13,910 nucleotides of DNA from positions 1 through 13,910 of the forward strand of contig QNZW01000190.1 in assembly GCA_003978375.1 (NCBI GenBank). Direction: 5' to 3'. The notes below the pieces were generated by a model. That model searched no databases. It was not told where the DNA came from and saw only the letters and a list, made by a program, of their open reading frames with translations. Source of the stretch: Sulfurovum sp. Lineage in GTDB: Bacteria > Campylobacterota > Campylobacteria > Campylobacterales > Sulfurovaceae. This document shows positions 8,901 to 13,839 of the stretch, piece after piece; the first letter of the stretch is position 1, and each line of letters starts with the position of its first letter. The position numbers and the translations under genes are program-made.

Positions 8901-9024
8901 TTCTGGACAAGCACTTATTTTACAGCCTATGGCCATTAGTCTTGGTTTTGGGATAGTATGGGCAACCATACTAAATTTATATTATGTACCTTTAATCTAT
9001 GCAGTAATATATAGAGTCAACTGA
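5917..9024 (+). CDS. RND-family transporter inner-membrane permease (AcrB/HAE-like)
   Basis: The 1035-residue length is typical of AcrB-type pumps. TM1 lies at about 13-33, followed by a large periplasmic loop (to about 325), TM2-6 (about 330-490), TM7 (about 523-545), a second large loop, and TM8-12 (about 875-1032). TM4 carries GMLVDEAIVVAEN, so the proton-relay pair Asp407/Asp408 of AcrB is Asp395/Glu396 here. TM10 carries GVVVNDGIIMLDF, so AcrB's Lys940 position is Asn948, next to Asp949. TM11 keeps MRLRPILLTS. RND pumps export drugs, lipids or other envelope compounds by proton exchange, normally with a membrane-fusion protein and a TolC-type channel. Neither is in the window. GGGGGAGGAAGG before the ATG is an unusually strong ribosome-binding site. 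It lies 12 bases after the ftsL-like gene, probably in the rsmH operon. Substrate unknown. Confidence 0.9.
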   Translation: MRNFIRFAVDKPILNHILMAFMLVLSVFAYQNIPKEIFPPSTLDQIYISGGYVGTSADILDKMVVTTIEDKLKSLAEIDTIYTSIQNGFFNIYADIKHGSDTQLVLSDVKDIISNTRRDLPADMDEPIAKISVHQYPLLLVAISGDVGKEKLIDAAEDIKGKMALIGDISDIDIRGDTDMEVLIKLNEDKLDAYGLDKLSVYKAISTISSIFPAGTLDTQGNHLYISTINGEKNAYELSQVLLSVGGKRFHLGDIAKVQYGLGDPTQISHFNGKENISLNINKTKEGNAIALSKQIRALLKTYNKKYDKIKFIAYTDTSIWIKNRLNLVSSNILFGLILVFLALFWSVNIRIAWVVALGIPASFMITLIVMEMIGYSLNMLTLLGALIALGMLVDEAIVVAENIYRHMEMGKTPRNAAIDGAIEMYPAVLAATLTTIFSFLPLLIMSGKMGMFMQVLPVMITVLLLSSLFEAFYFLPLHAKEFFSVGQIKQGEDSNGFWKSWTKGYRTLLNTLLSKKKGSLAFIVLFIIIGTIGIAKVTKFQLMPEFDAQQVYMSGKVNINNKLKDTEVYVTQIEHALLKVLDKKEVDSVTSVIGFKFNKDQSSELGENLFQIFINLHEKAPENFFDRYINPLFSLEYDDSDMIRERSSQEIAEDIQEKVAKRFKKKKAHGKKIFEEFNVYVQQAGIVGNDIEIGFSGEDTTKVLSVMREVEANLSQIKGVSDIGDNANEGERELKLHVNTYGQKLGFSEGYIISVLKGSFLKSEYAKMFDKKGLVRVKLSDSIKDSALDIADFHISTPDGKKVVKLGEVCDFSYKKSFVKIFKEDGEKVRSLFAKVNKTIITPAEVMQQIKPLLNKITKSGIHVIIKGEEKENDQIKKEMMEAGLIAMFLIFITLVWMFNSLVLPFIILSIIPLSIFGALVGTKLMGINMTMPGLMGIIGLAGVVVNDGIIMLDFIKGSTDYHEVIEKAGMRLRPILLTSVTTVLGLSSLIFFASGQALILQPMAISLGFGIVWATILNLYYVPLIYAVIYRVN

Positions 9025-9060
9025 TACAGCTATGATGAGGTATATATTTAGAGGTTACCT

Positions 9061-9798
9061 TTAGTTTATATTGGTAAACACGGTTTGTACATCTTCGTCT
9101 TCTTCTAGCTTATCAATGAGTGTTTCTATTTCTTCTAATTGTTCATCATTAAGCTCTATGGGTGTATTGGCGACATATTCAAGTGTAGATTTTGTGGGCT
9201 CTATGCCTCTTTCTTCAAATGCTTTAGAAAGTTCTCCAAAAGAGGTAAAATCACCATAAATACGCAAAATAGGCTTGTCATCATCATTTTCTTGTGGCTC
9301 AACATCTTCTTCTATCTCTTCTAGTCCAAAATCTATTAAATCAAGCTCAAGCTCTTCTATATCCATATCTTCTGTTTTATCGATTACAAATATAGCTTTT
9401 CTTGTAAACATAAAATTTAAAGAACCAGAAGTAAGCATCTCTGCACCATTACGTACAAGGATGGCTTTTACGTTTGCTACAGTTCGTGTGTTGTTGTCTG
9501 TAGCACATTCGACTATCATTTGTACTCCATGACTTGCTTTGACATCATAAGTAAGCTCTTTAATATCAGCCAGATCTTTAGCAGCAGCTCTTTTGATGGC
9601 AGCATCAATATTGTCTTTAGGCATATTTTGTGCTTTAGCATTTAAAATAGCAGTACGAAGTTTAGGATTCATATCTGGATCCATCCCACCCTCTTTTGCT
9701 GCCATGGTAATGATTTTTCCTAATTTAGGAAAGACTCTTGACATCGTCCCCCATCGCTTCATTTTTGCAGCTTTTCTATATTCAAATGCTCTACCCAT
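9061..9798 (-). CDS. yebC: YebC/PmpR/TACO1-family protein
   Basis: A 245-residue protein that begins [20 protein letters not shown] and continues with [14 protein letters not shown] and [14 protein letters not shown], the family signature of the N-terminal helical domain. An acidic C-terminal half follows ([32 protein letters not shown]). Length matches E. coli YebC. The ATG at 9798 is chosen over an upstream TTG at 9813 because MGRAFEYRK is the conserved start and AAGGAA (9810-9805) is correctly spaced for it. Members were first described as transcriptional regulators (PmpR). The mitochondrial member TACO1 is a translational activator, and bacterial members have more recently been linked to translation of difficult peptide stretches, so the regulator label should be held loosely. 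It converges on the RND gene with a 36-base gap. Confidence 0.93.
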   Translation of the reverse strand: MGRAFEYRKAAKMKRWGTMSRVFPKLGKIITMAAKEGGMDPDMNPKLRTAILNAKAQNMPKDNIDAAIKRAAAKDLADIKELTYDVKASHGVQMIVECATDNNTRTVANVKAILVRNGAEMLTSGSLNFMFTRKAIFVIDKTEDMDIEELELDLIDFGLEEIEEDVEPQENDDDKPILRIYGDFTSFGELSKAFEERGIEPTKSTLEYVANTPIELNDEQLEEIETLIDKLEEDEDVQTVFTNIN

Positions 9799-9826
9799 AA
9801 GTGATTCCTTCAAAATTAATTATAAA

Positions 9827-9832
9827 ATTATA
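9827..9832 (-). promoter_or_regulatory. Possible yebC -10 element
   Basis: A minus-strand TATAAT lies 28 bases before the yebC start and would give a leader of about 20 bases. A second TATAAT overlaps the region at 9824-9819. No convincing -35 is visible, and A+T-rich DNA makes chance matches common. Confidence 0.35.
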
Positions 9833-9898
9833 CTCCTATTTGGCTTAACCCAAATTATGCTACAAGATGAGTAAAACATGCAAGTATATATGAGTATC

Positions 9899-9920
9899 TA
9901 GGGTTGCTAGAGGTACCCTA
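9899..9920. repeat. Inverted repeat in the yebC-cbpA intergenic region
   Basis: TAGGGT (9899-9904) and ACCCTA (9915-9920) form a 6-bp stem with a 10-base loop that includes GGTACC. There is no T-run on either side, so it is not a standard terminator. It is about 55-75 bases before the cbpA promoter. The rest of 9833-9970 shows no gene, and I see no recognisable RNA there. Confidence 0.25.
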
Positions 9921-9972
9921 TAAAGATGCTGTGTTTGATATAAAATAAAATATTCATCTATAAATGCTTAAA

Positions 9973-9993
9973 CTTGATTGACATAGACTCAAC
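9973..9993. promoter_or_regulatory. HspR operator (HAIR element)
   Basis: CTTGATT, seven bases (GACATAG), then ACTCAAC matches the HAIR consensus CTTGAGT-N7-ACTCAAG at 6 of 7 positions in each arm with the exact spacer. It covers the -35 hexamer of the cbpA-hspR promoter, so HspR bound here would block polymerase. The repressor gene is two genes downstream in the same operon, which makes this an autoregulatory loop like that described in Helicobacter pylori. Confidence 0.88.
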
Positions 9994-10007
9994 TCTTTTG
10001 ATATAAT
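9978..10007 (+). promoter_or_regulatory. Vegetative sigma promoter of the cbpA-hspR operon
   Basis: TTGACA (9978-9983), an 18-base spacer, then TATAAT (10002-10007): both hexamers are perfect consensus, rare in Campylobacterota where -35 elements are usually weak. The start site should be near 10014, giving a leader of about 28 bases with AGGATAGG before the cbpA ATG. A very strong promoter held down by a HAIR operator fits a heat-inducible chaperone operon. Confidence 0.88.
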
Positions 10008-10041
10008 CACTATAAATAAAACCATTTTTATAGGATAGGCC

Positions 10042-10896
10042 ATGTCAAAAAGTTTGTATGAAACACTCGGTGTTAGTGAAAATGCGAGTGCGGATGAAAT
10101 TAAAAAAGCTTATAGAAAATTAGCTAGAAAATACCATCCAGATATTAATAAAGATGAAAGTGCTATAGAGAAATTTAAAGAGATTAATGCTGCGTATGAA
10201 GTACTTTCTGATAGTGAGAAAAAAGCACAGTATGACCAATTTGGTGACTCAATGTTCGGAGGTCAAAATTTTCATGACTTTGCTTCTTCTCAAGGAGGCG
10301 GTGTTGATTTGGATGAGATACTTCGTCAAATGTTTGGTGGAGGTGGAGGATTTTCAGGTGCCTCAGGAGGAGGCTTTGGTGGTTTTGGTGGCTTTGGTGG
10401 ACCAGATCTCGATATGCAAGCACGTATCACGATACCTTTTATGGTGTCAGTCACTGGTGGAAAACATAATGTTTTTGCCAATGGTGAAAGTTTTGACATT
10501 AAGATACCAGCAGGTATTAAAAGTGGTGAGACAATGCGTGTACGAGGTAAAGGTAAACAATACCAAGGACAAGCAGGTGACTTGCTTATACAAGTAGATG
10601 TGGCATCTTCGGATGAGTATAAACGCAAGGGTGATAACCTCTATAAAACCTTTGATGTTCCTCTAAAAGAAGCTCTTTTTGGTGGAAAAATTTCTGTACA
10701 AACACCTGAAAAAGAGGTCTCTTTAAAAGTACCTAAAAATACGAAGAATGGTCAAAAATTTAGACTCAAAGGTAAAGGTGTCCCCGATAGAAAAACTGCA
10801 TTAAAGGGTGATTTGTATTTGGTGGCCAATGTGGTTTTACCAGATGTTGATACCTTAGATAGTGACTTAAAAAAGCAGATGGAAGAAAAACTATAA
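10042..10896 (+). CDS. cbpA: Class B J-domain co-chaperone (CbpA/DnaJ-like, no zinc finger)
   Basis: A 284-residue Hsp40. The N-terminal J domain (about 4-67) has the HPD motif at 32-34 (KYHPDINKD), which stimulates the ATPase of DnaK. A Gly/Phe-rich linker (about 98-120, [10 protein letters not shown]) follows, then the two beta-barrel substrate-binding domains (from about 125, with [20 protein letters not shown] and [19 protein letters not shown]). The CxxCxGxG zinc repeats of DnaJ are absent, which makes it the CbpA type. The start at 10042 has AGGATAGG upstream. It is the first gene of the HAIR-controlled operon, 48 bases before hspR. In H. pylori CbpA contacts HspR and lowers its DNA binding, so the pair probably forms a feedback circuit here too. 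A local short palindrome, ACGTAT/ATACGT (10896-10911), sits at the gene's end. Confidence 0.94.
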   Translation: MSKSLYETLGVSENASADEIKKAYRKLARKYHPDINKDESAIEKFKEINAAYEVLSDSEKKAQYDQFGDSMFGGQNFHDFASSQGGGVDLDEILRQMFGGGGGFSGASGGGFGGFGGFGGPDLDMQARITIPFMVSVTGGKHNVFANGESFDIKIPAGIKSGETMRVRGKGKQYQGQAGDLLIQVDVASSDEYKRKGDNLYKTFDVPLKEALFGGKISVQTPEKEVSLKVPKNTKNGQKFRLKGKGVPDRKTALKGDLYLVANVVLPDVDTLDSDLKKQMEEKL

Positions 10897-10944
10897 CGTA
10901 TGAGTATACGTAAGTTTATGCTATAACTAAAGAAAGGAAACACA

Positions 10945-11316
10945 ATGCATAGTTATGATGAACCAGTCTATCTCATTTCTGTGGTGGCAACCATGCTAGA
11001 TATACACCCACAAACACTTAGACAATACGAAAAAGAGGGACTTGTAGAGCCCTCTAGGACACAAGGACGTATGCGATTGTATTCTCAACGTGATATTGAT
11101 CGTATGAAATTAATATTGCGTCTTACACGTCAGTTAGGTATTAATCTAGCCGGTGTAGATATTGTTTTGCAGCTAAAAGAACAAATAGGGCAAATGCAAG
11201 AAGAGATAGAGCTTTTAAGAGATGAATTAAGTAAAGTCAATCGTAATGGTTCGGTACATGTAAGTAAAGCACTTGTAAAAACAAGTGCTTATGATATTAT
11301 TATTTTTGAAGAGTAG
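10945..11316 (+). CDS. hspR: MerR-family heat-shock repressor HspR
   Basis: A 123-residue protein with a winged helix-turn-helix at about 8-50: YLISVVATMLDIHPQTLRQY, EKEGLVEPSRT, GRMRLYS and RDIDRM, the typical HspR run. It is followed by LGINLAGVDIVL and a coiled coil for dimerisation (about 75-98). HspR binds HAIR sites and represses chaperone genes at normal temperature. A matching HAIR site lies in front of this operon, supporting autoregulation. AAAGGAAA precedes the ATG. In H. pylori the operon continues with a third gene; here it ends at hspR, and a lipoprotein gene converges on it with only 8 bases between the stop codons. The C-terminal codons contain a strong hairpin. Other HspR targets (groESL, hrcA-grpE-dnaK) are outside the window. 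Confidence 0.94.
   Translation: MHSYDEPVYLISVVATMLDIHPQTLRQYEKEGLVEPSRTQGRMRLYSQRDIDRMKLILRLTRQLGINLAGVDIVLQLKEQIGQMQEEIELLRDELSKVNRNGSVHVSKALVKTSAYDIIIFEE
11267..11290. terminator. Perfect 10-bp hairpin inside the 3' end of hspR, possible terminator or 3'-end signal
   Basis: AAGCACTTGT, loop AAAA, ACAAGTGCTT: a perfect stem inside codons 108-115 of hspR, 26 bases before its stop. The sequence after it is A+T-rich (ATTATTATTTTT), but the U-run starts about 12 bases late, so it is not a textbook Rho-independent terminator. It lies between two converging genes and could protect or define both 3' ends. Confidence 0.35.
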
Positions 11317-11324
11317 AACTATAT

Positions 11325-11729
11325 TTACAGATTGGGTTGTTCGTCACTGACACAGCTGTTGCCACGTGAACCCCATTTGACAATAATGCCTTTTTTGTTG
11401 GTTTCTAAAAATAATTTACAAGACTCTTGCACAATTTCTTCACTGTAACCAAACATACCACCGTAATAACCCCCATAATATCCATATCCACCATAGCCAT
11501 ATCCCATCATAGGCATAGAAGGTACAGAATAGACTCTTGATCTTTCATAGACATAGACTTTATTTTTGTTGGGTAAGGTAAAAGTACTATCAGGATAGCC
11601 TATTTGAGTAATAAGACTTGAAATGTTTTTACCTACCCACGAGTTATACTTTTTTACAAAATTGGCATGGGTGGCACATCCTTGCATTAGTAGTATAGCA
11701 ATCATGGCTAACAATAATTTTTTCATCAT
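11325..11729 (-). CDS. Small Gly/Tyr-rich lipoprotein, possibly BamE/SmpA-like fold
   Basis: A 134-residue protein with a type II signal peptide: MMKKLLLAMIAILLMQGC, lipobox LMQGC, lipidated Cys18. It should be anchored in the outer membrane or periplasm. The mature part starts with a stretch (WVGKNISSLITQIGYPDSTF, then KVYVYERSR) resembling the short helix plus strand pattern of SmpA/OmlA (BamE) lipoproteins. A Gly/Tyr/Met tract follows at about 76-95 (GYGYGGYGYYGG), then a C-terminal strand region (CKLFLETNKKGIIVKWG). Two more cysteines, 104 and 126, could pair. The BamE likeness is a pattern judgement, not a family assignment. AAAGGAAA precedes the first of two adjacent ATG codons. It converges on hspR and lies 70 bases downstream of the APP1-type lipoprotein gene on the same strand. 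Confidence 0.7.
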   Translation of the reverse strand: MMKKLLLAMIAILLMQGCATHANFVKKYNSWVGKNISSLITQIGYPDSTFTLPNKNKVYVYERSRVYSVPSMPMMGYGYGGYGYYGGYYGGMFGYSEEIVQESCKLFLETNKKGIIVKWGSRGNSCVSDEQPNL

Positions 11730-11757
11730 TTATCATTTCCTTTCTCTAGAATACATA

Positions 11758-11766
11758 ATCATAGCA
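11758..11766 (-). promoter_or_regulatory. Possible extended -10 promoter of the Gly/Tyr-rich lipoprotein gene
   Basis: On the minus strand TG-C-TATGAT would start transcription near 11751, about 20 bases before the lipoprotein start. No good -35 is visible. It indicates the gene may be expressed apart from the upstream phosphatase gene. Confidence 0.4.
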
Positions 11767-11799
11767 TAAATATAGTGTAGGAACTGTGAAACAATATAT

Positions 11800-12741
11800 T
11801 TACTCTATGCGTGTTATCTCTTTACTATTAACATTGCGAATATAATAGGCTTTAATCTTGTCAGGATACTTCTCTTTGATGCCCTCATATGTTTCTAAAT
11901 CCTTTTCTCCACTGTCTCCAAACATAATCCATTTCATGTGAGGATATAAATCAATTAATGCTTCAATTTTTTTAGTTTTATATGCCAATTGGTCGCTGAG
12001 AGAATCTTTGTCTTTTCCATGTGTTTGTTTTAATATCAATATATGTTTTGGAAAATGGTTATACGTCAAAAATTTTTCAATCGGTGAATAAAGTTGTTTT
12101 GGTGATCCTGAGATAAAAAAGAGTCTACTAGGTTGCGTAGGAGGATTAGCAGCTAAGATTTTTTGAAATCTCTCTACCATTGTAGGAATCACTTCTCTTT
12201 GTTTGTAATTTTTCCAAAAGGTATTGAGCAATAACTCTGTTTTGTGTGGTACATCAGAGACCACAACAGTATCATCAATATCTGAAATAATGCCTATCAT
12301 CTCTTTTTGTGAAGAGAGTATAGTAGCTTGTGCATTATGGCTGTTTTTATTATTTTTTATCTGTAAAGAGATATGTGTATATGACATAGTATGTACTTTA
12401 GAAAGTGTGGTATTAAAGCTAAAATACCCCTCATTGTCACTTTGTGTTTCATATTTTTCTTTATCTATAGTTAAAAATACTTTTTTATTTTTTAACTCAT
12501 CATTTTGGAAAAAATTTAGTGCATTCCATGCATTGGTATACCCACTGTCATTTTCACTGACTATTGATTCACTGCTTTTATTGACTGTCCGTCCTTCTAC
12601 AAGAAGATGTTTTTCATTACCAAAGGCATGATAGAGTTCTATCTGGTCGTTTGTAGTCGAAGTGTTATCCACACTAGTGTTATTACACGCTGTCAATAGA
12701 GTAGCTATCATCACACATGATACGATAATATTTTTTTGCAT
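11800..12741 (-). CDS. APP1/DUF2183 phosphatase-domain lipoprotein
   Basis: A 313-residue protein starting at the ATG at 12741 (GGAG five bases upstream). The longer reading from 12771 would put charged residues before the signal peptide. MQKNIIVSCVMIATLLTAC is a lipoprotein signal with Cys19. The N-terminal third is beta-rich (about 30-140), as in bacterial DUF2183 proteins. The C-terminal part is the APP1 catalytic domain of the HAD type: GIISDIDDTVVVSD with Asp154/Asp156 (DxDxT), FFISGSPKQLY (Ser211) and FGDSGEKDLETY (Asp276, Asp281). Yeast App1 is a phosphatidate phosphatase; bacterial members have largely unknown substrates. As a lipoprotein it would act on phospholipids or other phosphoesters in the periplasm or outer membrane. 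The active-site residues are intact. Direct repeats over its promoter suggest control by a response regulator. Confidence 0.88.
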   Translation of the reverse strand: MQKNIIVSCVMIATLLTACNNTSVDNTSTTNDQIELYHAFGNEKHLLVEGRTVNKSSESIVSENDSGYTNAWNALNFFQNDELKNKKVFLTIDKEKYETQSDNEGYFSFNTTLSKVHTMSYTHISLQIKNNKNSHNAQATILSSQKEMIGIISDIDDTVVVSDVPHKTELLLNTFWKNYKQREVIPTMVERFQKILAANPPTQPSRLFFISGSPKQLYSPIEKFLTYNHFPKHILILKQTHGKDKDSLSDQLAYKTKKIEALIDLYPHMKWIMFGDSGEKDLETYEGIKEKYPDKIKAYYIRNVNSKEITRIE

Positions 12742-12807
12742 TTTTTCTCCTAAAATCATTTTATGTAACAAAATTCTCTAAAAAACCTAAAGAATTCACC
12801 TACAAAA

Positions 12808-12816
12808 ACTATAGCA
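12808..12816 (-). promoter_or_regulatory. Extended -10 promoter of the APP1-type lipoprotein gene
   Basis: On the minus strand TG-C-TATAGT lies 67 bases before the phosphatase start and predicts a start site near 12801. The -35 position (about 12831-12836) is not consensus and falls inside the GTGAT repeats, as expected where an activator compensates for a poor -35 or a repressor covers it. Confidence 0.5.
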
Positions 12817-12820
12817 AAAG

Positions 12821-12858
12821 AGTGTGATGAAGTGTGATGAAATGGTGATTTTAGTGAA
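12821..12858. repeat. Helically spaced direct repeats, probable regulator-binding array
   Basis: AGTGTGATGA occurs twice in tandem (12821-12840). The core GTGAT recurs at 12824, 12834 and 12845, with a GTGAA at 12854: steps of 10, 11 and 9 bases, about one DNA turn. All copies face the same way and lie just upstream of, and over the -35 region of, the APP1-type lipoprotein promoter. Tandem direct repeats at this spacing are typical of OmpR/PhoB-class response regulators; the regulator is unknown. Confidence 0.55.
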
Positions 12859-12878
12859 AAAAAATATAATATTTCACT
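12853..12878. repeat. Inverted repeat around an A+T-rich core
   Basis: AGTGAAA (12853-12859) and TTTCACT (12872-12878) flank 12 bases containing TATAAT. The left arm is also the fourth member of the GTGAT/GTGAA array. It may be a regulator site or a hairpin between the divergent phosphatase and toxin genes. The remaining 12879-12960 holds no gene I can support. Confidence 0.35.
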
Positions 12879-12965
12879 TATTGCTCTGTTGATGAGGAGT
12901 GTATATACCCTATTGTATTTAGTGTGGATGAGCAAAAGAAAAAATTTTTAATACTATTTTAATAC

Positions 12966-12983
12966 AATATCATATATGATATT
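12966..12983. promoter_or_regulatory. Perfect 18-bp palindrome, probable toxin-antitoxin operator
   Basis: AATATCATATATGATATT is its own reverse complement and ends three bases before the toxin ATG. A possible -10, TACAAT (12963-12968), overlaps its left edge. Ribbon-helix-helix antitoxins normally bind such palindromes to repress their own operon, and the second gene here encodes one, so autoregulation is likely. Confidence 0.65.
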
Positions 12984-12986
12984 ACT

Positions 12987-13421
12987 ATGAAAATCGTTAT
13001 AGATACAAATGTCATCTTTGCCGCACTTTATTCCAGCAAGGGTGCATCACATAAATTTCTTATATGGCTTTTTGAGTCTCAAAAAAAATATAGTGTTCTT
13101 TCCAATACATTAGTATTAGAATATGTAGATGTTTTAACACGTAGTAAAAATATGAAACTCTATAGTCATCTGAACAAAAGTGATATAGAACATTTTATAG
13201 ATGATATTTGTGCCATTTCTTATCATCAAAAAATTCATTTTTTATGGAGACCATTTTTAAAAGATGCAAATGATGATATGGTGCTAGAAATAGCTGTAAA
13301 TTCAGGAGCAAAAGCGATTATCACATTTAATCTAAAAGATTTTAAAGGTGTAAAAGAAAAGTTTGATATTGACATTATTACACCTAAAATATTTTTACAA
13401 AATAAAGGAATTATACAATGA
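12987..13421 (+). CDS. PIN-domain toxin (COG1569-type ribonuclease) of a type II toxin-antitoxin system
   Basis: A 144-residue single PIN domain. MKIVIDTNVIFAAL carries catalytic Asp6 with Thr7 and Asn8, LEYVDVL gives Glu45, DANDDMVLEIA gives Asp93/Asp96/Asp97, and ITFNLKDF gives Asp118. These acids bind Mg2+/Mn2+ and cleave RNA in related toxins. The arrangement fits the 'putative toxin component, PIN family' group. The acidic set looks intact, so the protein is probably active. No Shine-Dalgarno sequence is visible before the ATG (the upstream bases are the A+T palindrome), so translation is probably weak or the transcript nearly leaderless. Its stop codon overlaps the antitoxin start (ATGA). 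The gene order is toxin first, opposite to the commonest type II layout. Confidence 0.88.
   Translation: MKIVIDTNVIFAALYSSKGASHKFLIWLFESQKKYSVLSNTLVLEYVDVLTRSKNMKLYSHLNKSDIEHFIDDICAISYHQKIHFLWRPFLKDANDDMVLEIAVNSGAKAIITFNLKDFKGVKEKFDIDIITPKIFLQNKGIIQ
13404..13410 (+). promoter_or_regulatory. Strong ribosome-binding site of the antitoxin gene
   Basis: AAAGGAA lies 7 bases before the antitoxin ATG, inside the end of the toxin gene. The toxin has no comparable site, so this difference probably keeps antitoxin in excess although it is encoded second. Confidence 0.7.
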
Positions 13422-13645
13422 ATTTTGCATTAAGAATCCCAGATTATTATAAAGAGGAGATAGAATCTCTTAAAGGAAATGTATCTATCAACCAATTTAT
13501 TGTCAATGCTTTGGCAGAAAAAATTGCCACACTAAAAACAATTGATTATTTGGAAGAAAGAGCGAAGAGAGGTTCAAGAGAACATGCTCTGAGTATATTA
13601 GATAAAATAGTTGATAACGAACCATTAGAAGAAGACAAACTTTAA
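13418..13645 (+). CDS. Ribbon-helix-helix antitoxin (CopG/HicB-like) partner of the PIN toxin
   Basis: A 75-residue protein. The N-terminus has the ribbon-helix-helix pattern: strand NFALRIP (2-8), helix DYYKEEIESLKGN (9-21), then VSINQFIVNALAEKIA (22-37), in which SxNQ-I-xAL is typical of the second helix in HicB/CopG proteins. The charged tail (about 40-75, EERAKRGSREHALSILDKI and an acidic end) would wrap and inhibit the toxin. It overlaps the toxin by four bases (ATGA), so translation is coupled, and it has its own strong AAAGGAA. The folded dimer probably binds the palindrome before the toxin gene. The antitoxin role is inferred from size, fold and linkage. Confidence 0.82.
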   Translation: MNFALRIPDYYKEEIESLKGNVSINQFIVNALAEKIATLKTIDYLEERAKRGSREHALSILDKIVDNEPLEEDKL

Positions 13646-13693
13646 TATCGTATTTTATGTATTTGTTTAGTGAGAAGACCCTATCTTTTACTC

Positions 13694-13717
13694 GTTCAAC
13701 AGCTCCAGCTGTTGAAC
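13694..13717. repeat. Short palindromic element, copy 1
   Basis: GTTCAACAGCT, CC, AGCTGTTGAAC: a perfect 11-bp stem with a two-base centre, preceded by CTC (CTCGTTCA). It is 48 bases after the antitoxin stop. There is no T-run after it. Its flank and core match copy 3 read on the other strand. Confidence 0.7.
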
Positions 13718-13757
13718 TTCTATCGGAGTATAAAATACCATGCAATACCTATATACC

Positions 13758-13778
13758 TTACAAACTGGAGCTTCGTAA
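13758..13778. repeat. Short palindromic element, degenerate copy 2
   Basis: TTAC...GTAA flank a CTGGAG centre. Read on the minus strand the arms are TTACGAAGCT and AGTTTGTAA around CC, with one bulge and one G-U pair if transcribed. It looks like a decayed member of the same family as copies 1 and 3. Confidence 0.45.
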
Positions 13779-13817
13779 TAAAAAAAAGATTATGGTGAGT
13801 TGAGATACTGATATGCA

Positions 13818-13839
13818 TTTCACAGCTGGAGCTGTGAAA
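13818..13839. repeat. Short palindromic element, copy 3 (inverted relative to copy 1)
   Basis: TTTCACAGCT, GG, AGCTGTGAAA: a perfect 10-bp stem, followed by CGAG. On the minus strand it reads CTCGTTTCACAGCTCCAGCT, closely matching copy 1 (CTCGTTCAACAGCTCCAGCT). It abuts the transposase remnant. Confidence 0.7.

Noticed and set aside
9025..9060. Terminator between the RND and yebC genes
   Set aside because: Only a 4-bp AGGT/ACCT match around one base, too weak to call.
9071..9532. Ser-rich open frames opposite yebC
   Set aside because: Runs of Ser codons arise as the antisense of the Glu/Asp-rich yebC C-terminus; no start signals.
9833..9970. Small RNA or riboswitch upstream of cbpA
   Set aside because: One 6-bp inverted repeat is present, but no conserved RNA architecture, promoter or terminator that would support an RNA gene.
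10187..10597. 136-codon open frame in another frame of cbpA
   Set aside because: Entirely inside cbpA, whose J domain and C-terminal domains are unmistakable; the alternative protein has no recognisable motif.
11325..11729. Secreted adhesin or curli-like protein from the Gly/Tyr tract
   Set aside because: The tract is only about 20 residues and the protein has a clear lipobox; tract composition alone does not support such a function.
12892..12951. 19-codon frame (MRSVYTLLYLVWMSK...) upstream of the PIN toxin
   Set aside because: Hydrophobic and in a plausible leader position, but without a ribosome-binding site or repeat to support translation; chance in A+T-rich DNA is likelier.
13694..13717. 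Rho-independent terminator of the toxin-antitoxin operon
   Set aside because: The stem is good, but no T-run follows on the plus strand and the related copy 3 sits at an unrelated place, so a mobile palindrome explains it better.
13694..13839. CRISPR array from the repeated CAGCTCCAGCTG motifs
   Set aside because: Only three units, in mixed orientation, one degenerate, with unequal spacing and no cas gene. They are dispersed-type palindromes.
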